DNA of 64,000 bases from Acidimicrobiia bacterium. Lineage in GTDB: Bacteria > Actinomycetota > Acidimicrobiia > IMCC26256 > JAGNEX01. The notes beneath the pieces are model-generated. The model saw only the letters and a list, made by a program, of their open reading frames with translations. It had not been told where the DNA came from and ran no database searches. The stretch is from NCBI GenBank assembly GCA_020637365.1, contig JACJWE010000002.1:186001-250000 (forward strand), written 5' to 3'. Shown in pieces: positions 59,244 through 64,000 of this stretch (position 1 is the stretch's first letter; the number at the start of each line of letters is the position of its first letter). The position numbers and the translations under genes are program-made.

Positions 59244-59483
59244 ATGCGAACGACGATCTCTCTTGACGATCAGATCCACGAAGCCATTCGAGCGAAGGCC
59301 TTCCAGGAGCGTCGCTCCTTTTCGGCGGTTGCCAACGCCCTCCTCGGCAGCGCTTTGGGAATCGCGTCGGATACCCCAACTGCACGCCGATTGGGGCGTT
59401 ATCAGGGTCGAATCTGGATCGCCGACGACTTCGACGAAACACCGGACGCCTTTCTGGAAGCGCTCGACGAGCCGTTGGCGTGA
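59244..59483 (+). CDS. VapB-type ribbon-helix-helix antitoxin
   Basis: A 79-residue antitoxin. TTISLDDQIHEAIRAKA and RRSFSAVANALLGSALG form a ribbon-helix-helix domain that would bind the operon's promoter. The tail IWIADDFDETPDAFLEAL is the typical toxin-neutralising arm of antitoxins paired with this PIN type, more often seen on Phd-type antitoxins; its combination with a RHH domain is notable. Stop overlaps the toxin start. Confidence 0.85.
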   Translation: MRTTISLDDQIHEAIRAKAFQERRSFSAVANALLGSALGIASDTPTARRLGRYQGRIWIADDFDETPDAFLEALDEPLA

Positions 59484-59851
59484 AGGTCCTCCTCGACACT
59501 CACATTCTCTTGTGGGCAATCGGCGATCCCGCCAAGCTCCCCGTCACCGTCAGGGACGCGATCCTGGACCAAGAGGTCGAGCTCGTCGTTTCCTCGGTCT
59601 CGCTCGCCGAGATCGAGATCAAGAAGTCCATCGGGAAGCTGACCTTCGATTTCAGCCTTCGCGATATCGAACAGGACCTGCGCCATCGATGGTTGGCGTT
59701 CGAAGTCAGACATGCCAAGCGGCTAGGAGTGCTACCGCTGCATCACCGAGACCCATTCGACAGAATGCTCATCGCTCAAGCAGCATCAGACAACCTCGTC
59801 ATCGCATCCGTCGATGAACGCTTCGTCCAGTACGACGTACCCGTGCTCTGA
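59480..59851 (+). CDS. VapC-type PIN ribonuclease toxin
   Basis: A 123-residue PIN domain. LLDTHILLWAIGD carries the first catalytic Asp, SLAEIEIKKSIGKL the Glu, and HHRDPFDRMLIAQA the third acidic residue, followed by LVIASVDERF with the last Asp. All four are present, so it is likely active as an RNase. Starts with GTG overlapping the antitoxin stop by four bases. Confidence 0.93.
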   Translation: MKVLLDTHILLWAIGDPAKLPVTVRDAILDQEVELVVSSVSLAEIEIKKSIGKLTFDFSLRDIEQDLRHRWLAFEVRHAKRLGVLPLHHRDPFDRMLIAQAASDNLVIASVDERFVQYDVPVL

Positions 59852-60140
59852 TCCTGCCGCTCGACGATCTGCGATCGGCAAGACGCGCCAACCGCGAACT
59901 GGACGATCAGGCATAATCCATTGAGAACTAGATACTCGGACGCGCAAGCAGATGAGGTTGGCGTCGCCGGCAGCGGACTGCTCGCGCCGTTCAAGGGCAA
60001 ACGGGTTAAGTGGTCACGTTCGACCGCCACCATTTCACCGGGACAACACCCCTGAGTGGGGCCAGCGCTTCGTCCCCTGAAACCTCCTGCAGGGTCCGCA
60101 ATCGCTCAACGACCGGAAACACGACAGAGTAGGAGGCAGG

Positions 60141-60530
60141 TCACCGCTGAACGATGGATTCCAGACGTTTGGCAATGGCTTCCACGTCGACTGACGTAGC
60201 TGCGACCCAGATCACCAAGTCAAAGACATCATCGTTTGATGCAACCGTCGGATCGACACCGTTGATATCGAGGAAGACGGCGCAGCTCAGCCAGCCGAGG
60301 CGCTTGTTACCGTCGACCAGAGGGTGATTGTTGACGATGGACTGCAGCAGCGCTGCGGCTTTAGACATCAGATCGGGATATGCGTCGCGGCCAAACGCCG
60401 ATGCTTCGGGCCGGGCCGCCGCCGATGCGAGCAACCCGACGTCACGGACGACGAGCACGTCCCCAAGGAGCTCTCGCGCGAGAATGGTCAGATCTTCAGT
60501 CGCCAGATAGCGGAACGAGGGCTCAGTCAT
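60141..60530 (-). CDS. Doc-type toxin (Fic fold)
   Basis: A 129-residue protein like Doc of phage P1, a kinase that inactivates elongation factor Tu. The active-site motif reads NHPLVDGNKRLGW; the usual Phe after HP is Leu, but the Asp-Gly-Asn-Lys-Arg core is complete. The preceding ASAFGRDAYPDLMSKAAALL matches the Doc helix region. It overlaps its antitoxin by four bases. Confidence 0.92.
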   Translation of the reverse strand: MTEPSFRYLATEDLTILARELLGDVLVVRDVGLLASAAARPEASAFGRDAYPDLMSKAAALLQSIVNNHPLVDGNKRLGWLSCAVFLDINGVDPTVASNDDVFDLVIWVAATSVDVEAIAKRLESIVQR

Positions 60531-60730
60531 TCGCCGAGGCGCGCCAGGGCGTCGGCATGCGCGCTCATCACTCTGGAAGCGCTCGACAAGACGCTGGCCC
60601 GATGATCCTCGAGTTCGAGGTACTGGCGGATGGCTCGGCGCGCTGTTTCCTGCATAGATGCGCCGTCCTTTTCAGCCCGCTGACGTAAAGCAGCGTGTTC
60701 CTCGACGGTCAACCTCAAAGTCATCGCCAT
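60527..60730 (-). CDS. Ribbon-helix-helix antitoxin of Doc
   Basis: A 67-residue protein with MTLRLTVEEHAALRQRA and SMQETARRAIRQYLE, a ribbon-helix-helix dimer unit. The C-terminal part (HRASVLSSASRVMSAHADAL) would bind Doc. Classical Doc partners are Phd-type; here it is a RHH, as in many actinobacterial loci. An operator lies six bases upstream. Confidence 0.9.
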   Translation of the reverse strand: MAMTLRLTVEEHAALRQRAEKDGASMQETARRAIRQYLELEDHRASVLSSASRVMSAHADALARLGE

Positions 60731-60735
60731 GCGAG

Positions 60736-60758
60736 GATGGTATCAAAACGATACCATC
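60736..60758. promoter_or_regulatory. Operator of Doc antitoxin operon
   Basis: Inverted repeat GATGGTATC (60736-60744) and GATACCATC (60750-60758) with spacer AAAAC, directly before the antitoxin start at 60730. Fits autoregulation by the RHH dimer. Confidence 0.75.
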
Positions 60759-60899
60759 ATCGTACCCTCGCCTGAGCCGCACCCATGAGGTCGCCGCCCC
60801 TCAGGTGTTCGAGCGCGCTCGCCGCCACAGCATGGTCGTCCGGAACCGCGTCGCTGCCGTCGGCGGGCCCACAGCAACCGTTGTCGCCTGGCGTCGAAG

Positions 60900-61539
60900 T
60901 CACACCGTCACCAGGTCATCCGGGTCAAGAAACACACCTTTGAACGAAAACTGCGGAGGCGAGAACGCGAACGCGTAGGCATGAAGCGCCTTGGTGCTGC
61001 CGACGAATAGCCAAGGCTCAGCGTTCCGGTGCGCAGTCCAAGTCGGGCGCTGCATACCAAGTCGGTCCGCACACCAATCCACAGCGCCAGCCAGAGCGGC
61101 ATCCCAACCACGGTGGCCGGTCGTCGGCGGTTCCGCGCTGAACAGGTCCCAGTCCGCGGCGTCGAGCTGGTCGACGTTGCTCACCAGCTCGCGGATTCGC
61201 CGCAACATCTGTCCATGATCGGCGCCACTGCCAAGGTCACGGCGAAGACCAGCAGCTGTGGAAGCCGACGTCTCTAACCCAAAGCGTTGGATACTGCTGT
61301 CAGCGCCCGCAGCGATCGCCACGTCAAGGAGTCGTCGAATGACCACAGGCGGCATATCGCCGTCATCGCTATAGGCCGCAACAGTCGACTTCGGGCGCAC
61401 CGACCACGCGTGCGACGCTGGCGACCGTCAAACCTGCTTCCCGGCACCGCCGTTCAAGATCAAGAGAAACGGACCAATCATATGGAGGAACGCGGTCATC
61501 AATCTCGGCAACGAGTATCAGCGCCTGCCCAGCCCGCAT
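60900..61539 (-). CDS. HTH-domain protein, one frameshift
   Basis: About 210 residues when joined. A helix-turn-helix with RRCREAGLTVASVARVVGAP in one frame continues, after a shift near 61400, as PKSTVAAYSDDGDMPPVVIRRLLDVAIAAG in the next, an XRE-like domain. The C-terminal part has WDAALAGAVDWCADRLGM and PWLFVGSTKALHAYAFAFSP ending in GVFLDPDDL, a pattern seen in actinobacterial HTH proteins that are often paired with nucleotidyltransferase-like toxins. No such partner is next to it. The start at 61539 is a guess. Confidence 0.55.
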
Positions 61540-61773
61540 ACTCCCGCAAGAACGAGGCTGATGCGGTGGCCGGACGCGGGCGACCATGACCGCGGCTCCG
61601 GTCATGGTGCTGGTCCTGTGCTGCCACGGTCTCAGAACCACAGGACGTCCGCAAGGGAACACCAGGCAAGGTTCGCCTTTCCCGGCGCTAGAGAGAAACA
61701 CACCGAGCACCGTCAGGCTCGGACCTCGACGAATCCCGCTCGGGCGAAGTCGCCATCAAAGGCGAGCGCTTTA

Positions 61774-61849
61774 TGGTGGAGGTGATCGGACTTGAACCGA
61801 CGACCCCTACGTTGCGAACGTAGTGCTCTACCAGCTGAGCTACACCCCC
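61774..61849 (-). tRNA. tRNA-Ala (CGC)
   Basis: A full cloverleaf with encoded CCA (61774-61776). The acceptor stem GGGGGTG pairs with CACCTCC with one G-U, the D-arm has GTAGCTCAGCTGGTAGAGC, the anticodon stem CTACG/CGTAG surrounds loop TTCGCAA giving CGC, and the T-arm has GGTTCAAGTCC. Confidence 0.95.
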
Positions 61850-61965
61850 AAAAACCGGCCCCGCATCGTATCACTCATGCGGTCAGCTCCCGTACCGGCG
61901 ACCGGGACATACCCGCCCGTGGTGGCTGAGCACCCGTGGCCGGCCCATCCGCCAGCAACACTCGG

Positions 61966-63855
61966 CTAGCCGCCGTAACGCCTCCGGTGCGGAGCGCTGT
62001 GAGCGGGACGGGTACGCATCGGCCGCACACTGTGCATGCCTACGTCTGAATCTGCACGCGAATCGTGGCGCAGACGGCGTGCAGCCATGTCGGTGACAGG
62101 TGCTTCCCAAGGCTGCGGACGCCGGTCGGCACGAAGCAGGTCTTGACCAAAGGGATCAGCCAACGGCGCTGTCGGGTCGCTATCGCTCGCTGCGGACAGT
62201 GGAGCGGGCTCCCAGCCGAGCTCATCGTTCCAATCCTGATCGGCCTGGGTCCGTCGCGCCCCGGCGTTATGGGTCCCGCGCAAGTCTCGGTCGCCAGTCA
62301 CCGATCGGACCTGGCTCCAACCGGCTCGATCCGCACGAGCTCGAGGTGACCCACCCAAGTCAGCGCGCCAATCATCGAAATCTTCTCCGGTGGATGATCC
62401 GCGCGAAGCAGCACGGACCCCCATGCCCGGAGTCTCAGCATCGGCCATTCGCCGGACCCGCTCATCGGCCGCAACCGCAGCGAGCAGGGTGAGATATGCA
62501 GCCACCGCCAACACGGCCGTGACGAAGAGCACGAGGAACAAACCCGACCCCGTCGAAAGCCACGCCAGCAAACACAACAACGGCAACGACCCGATGGCGA
62601 TAGTCGCCCGACGGCGGCGCATGAGCGTCCGTGAACGTTCACTGGCCACCGCACGGCGATCATTGGAACGCCCCGAATCTAGGCGACGCATCGATCGCCG
62701 ATCGTCGAGAGAACTGACCGACGCCCCCGCCGACTGCCTGGAACCCCCGTTGGGTCCGTCCGGCCCACCATCGGGATCGTCGTCGGGGTCGTCGTCGAGG
62801 TCGTCGGGATCGTCGTCGAGGTCGTCGGGGTCCTCGTCCTGGTCGTAGTACAAGTCGCTTTCGAGAAGATCGGGTGCGTGTCGACCGTCAGCGTAGGAAT
62901 CGTCGGTATCACGGCTATCGCCCCGTACGTCATCCGCGTATGGCTCGTCGGCATGACGGTGGACATTGCCTATGCCGCGGTCGCGAGCAGGAGCATCCAG
63001 ACCGCCAGGCTCCCCGGCCTCGCGGAACTCACCGCTTTGGCCAGCGATGGCACCGTCGTCGACCTCGGCCAGGCCAGCACCAAACGCGTCGATCCCACGC
63101 TCGGCCAGACCCGCCTCGATGGCTTCGTGCCAACTGCGACGCGGTTCCTCGATCTGGCGACGGGCCGCGAGCTCGCCCGAGTGTCCAGCGACGCCAGCAC
63201 GACCAGCACGTCCACCCGTCAAGCCACGACGGTCGTTGCCGTTGGGATCTCGGCCACCCCATTCCCCGATCTCGGCTGGCATATCAGCAGCGCGATGACG
63301 GCCGCGCCCGTCGCCGTGTGCAGAGCGTCCTCGAGGATGCGAGCGGTCGTCGAGCTGGCCAGCACCCCAGAACTCGTCATGTATCTCGTGCTCACCGGGT
63401 CGGCGCCATACCTCGCGCGCGAGCTGACGCCCCCGCTCGAGCGAGATGGCCTCGCCACCCTGCGCAGCACGATCGGCGTACCCCGAACGGTCGCTGCGAC
63501 TCGCCACCCGACGAGGATCTCGATACTGCCCGAGTGCGTCGATAGCGCCCTGGGACCCGCGAGAGATCTCACCGCGAGGTGGCGGCGCTGCTTTGCCGAG
63601 AGACCGTGGGGGCGTTCGTGCGGAGGCCCCAAGCTCGGGCACTTCGCGCTCCCAATTCCAGACCGAACGAAGTTGTCGACCACGTCCACGATTGCGGGGC
63701 TTGGGGGTCCGACTCGCGTTCGCGAGACGTGAGGGCACCTGATCGATGGGATAGACCGGAGCTGGATCGCCAGGTCTGGTGACCGGGCGGAGCGGGGACG
63801 ATGCTTGATCGTACGCCGCGCGCCCGCGCTCACCGCCTTCGCCGAATCGGACCAT
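61966..63855 (-). CDS. Acidic/basic membrane protein, possibly SepX/GlpR-like
   Basis: A 629-residue frame dominated by Arg, Asp, Gly and Ala. A basic RRRRATIAIG run precedes two helices (PLLCLLAWLSTGSGLFLVLFV and VLAVAAYLTLLAAVAADE) at about residues 415-470, similar to the helical core of actinobacterial SepX/GlpR cell-division proteins. Before it lies an Asp-Pro-Asp repeat. The N-terminal 400 residues are low complexity and could be partly wrong-frame. The plus-strand frame 62878-63732 in the antisense is equally long but has no known features. The ATG has GAGGTG upstream. Identity is uncertain. Confidence 0.4.
   Translation of the reverse strand: MVRFGEGGERGRAAYDQASSPLRPVTRPGDPAPVYPIDQVPSRLANASRTPKPRNRGRGRQLRSVWNWEREVPELGASARTPPRSLGKAAPPPRGEISRGSQGAIDALGQYRDPRRVASRSDRSGYADRAAQGGEAISLERGRQLAREVWRRPGEHEIHDEFWGAGQLDDRSHPRGRSAHGDGRGRHRAADMPAEIGEWGGRDPNGNDRRGLTGGRAGRAGVAGHSGELAARRQIEEPRRSWHEAIEAGLAERGIDAFGAGLAEVDDGAIAGQSGEFREAGEPGGLDAPARDRGIGNVHRHADEPYADDVRGDSRDTDDSYADGRHAPDLLESDLYYDQDEDPDDLDDDPDDLDDDPDDDPDGGPDGPNGGSRQSAGASVSSLDDRRSMRRLDSGRSNDRRAVASERSRTLMRRRRATIAIGSLPLLCLLAWLSTGSGLFLVLFVTAVLAVAAYLTLLAAVAADERVRRMADAETPGMGVRAASRGSSTGEDFDDWRADLGGSPRARADRAGWSQVRSVTGDRDLRGTHNAGARRTQADQDWNDELGWEPAPLSAASDSDPTAPLADPFGQDLLRADRRPQPWEAPVTDMAARRLRHDSRADSDVGMHSVRPMRTRPAHSAPHRRRYGG
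62770..62855. repeat. Asp-rich codon repeat
   Basis: Tandem GTCGTCGAGGTCGTCGGG-like units (plus-strand view) coding on the minus strand for DDPDDL-type repeats in the membrane protein. Explained by coding, not a regulatory array. Confidence 0.7.
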
Positions 63856-64000
63856 AGAGACACCTCAAGGCAATGCGAACGGATTGCCGACAACCGTCGT
63901 GGGCCAACTGGCCGACGGTGCGCCGAGGCGGTGCGGACCGACATCTCAAGATCGCTACCGGGAGTGCCGGCTCGGTCATTGACTCGGTGTTGTCGCAAAA

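Noticed and set aside
62770..62855. Regularly spaced repeats that might look like a CRISPR or binding array.
   Set aside because: Units are codon-length multiples and translate to an Asp-rich stretch; there are no unique spacers.
62878..63732. A 284-codon plus-strand frame with high third-position GC opposite the membrane protein.
   Set aside because: Antisense of an Arg/Asp/Gly-rich frame gives high GC at that position automatically. No motif was recognised. I kept the minus strand, with low confidence.

Overview
The window looks like chromosome from a high-GC Actinobacterium, most likely of the class Acidimicrobiia (inference). The evidence is a gene order typical of Actinobacteria (metG, tatD, rpfB, rsmA, ispE), an RpfB-type resuscitation factor, and two tiny ribosomal protein genes resembling mycobacterial bS22 and bL37. 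An AlkB alkane monooxygenase with a TetR regulator also fits. There is no rRNA and no CRISPR array; two tRNA genes are present (Gln-TTG and Ala-CGC).

Layout. 1-3.7 kb: the start of a short-chain dehydrogenase, an ApbE-like flavin transferase, and an OmpR-type response regulator with its histidine kinase. 3.7-11.4 kb, minus strand: housekeeping genes mfd, pth, rplY, prs, glmU and tRNA-Gln. 11.6-13.9 kb: alkB and its TetR neighbour. 14.0-22.2 kb: bS22, ispE, rsmA, rpfB, tatD, metG, rsmI, a DUF192 gene and bL37. 22.2-26.6 kb: rmuC, a GGDEF/EAL protein and fetB. 26.9-31.8 kb: a large secreted protein, mdh and a 6-phosphofructokinase. 31.8-39.8 kb: an accessory zone full of remnants (RelE, Fic, acetyltransferase, lipoproteins, an IS982-type element, a ccmF-like gene, a broken VapBC).

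39.8-53.1 kb is one long minus-strand operon: a large envelope protein, ABC ATPase, ABC-2 permease, a coiled-coil membrane protein with a Gly/Gln-rich tail, MoxR ATPase, DUF58 protein, and a very large BatA/VWA membrane protein. Most junctions overlap by a few bases, so the set is probably one envelope machine. It is the best candidate here for an uncharacterised system. 53.5-58.8 kb: acyl-CoA dehydrogenase, an SDR with an unusual active site, small membrane proteins, TfoX-like and methyltransferase genes, and an ArsR/SRPBCC pair with a clear operator. 59.2-61.5 kb is a defence/toxin island: VapBC, a Doc toxin with its antitoxin and operator, and an HTH protein. The window ends with tRNA-Ala and an acidic membrane protein that may be SepX/GlpR-like.

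A caution for every reader: many conserved genes (histidine kinase, pth, glmU, ispE, rmuC, pfk, acyl-CoA dehydrogenase, the VWA gene) are broken by single-base frameshifts, several of them at short G or C runs, while long genes such as mfd and metG are intact. I think most of these are assembly or read errors rather than real gene loss. They are annotated here as one gene each, with the shift position given.
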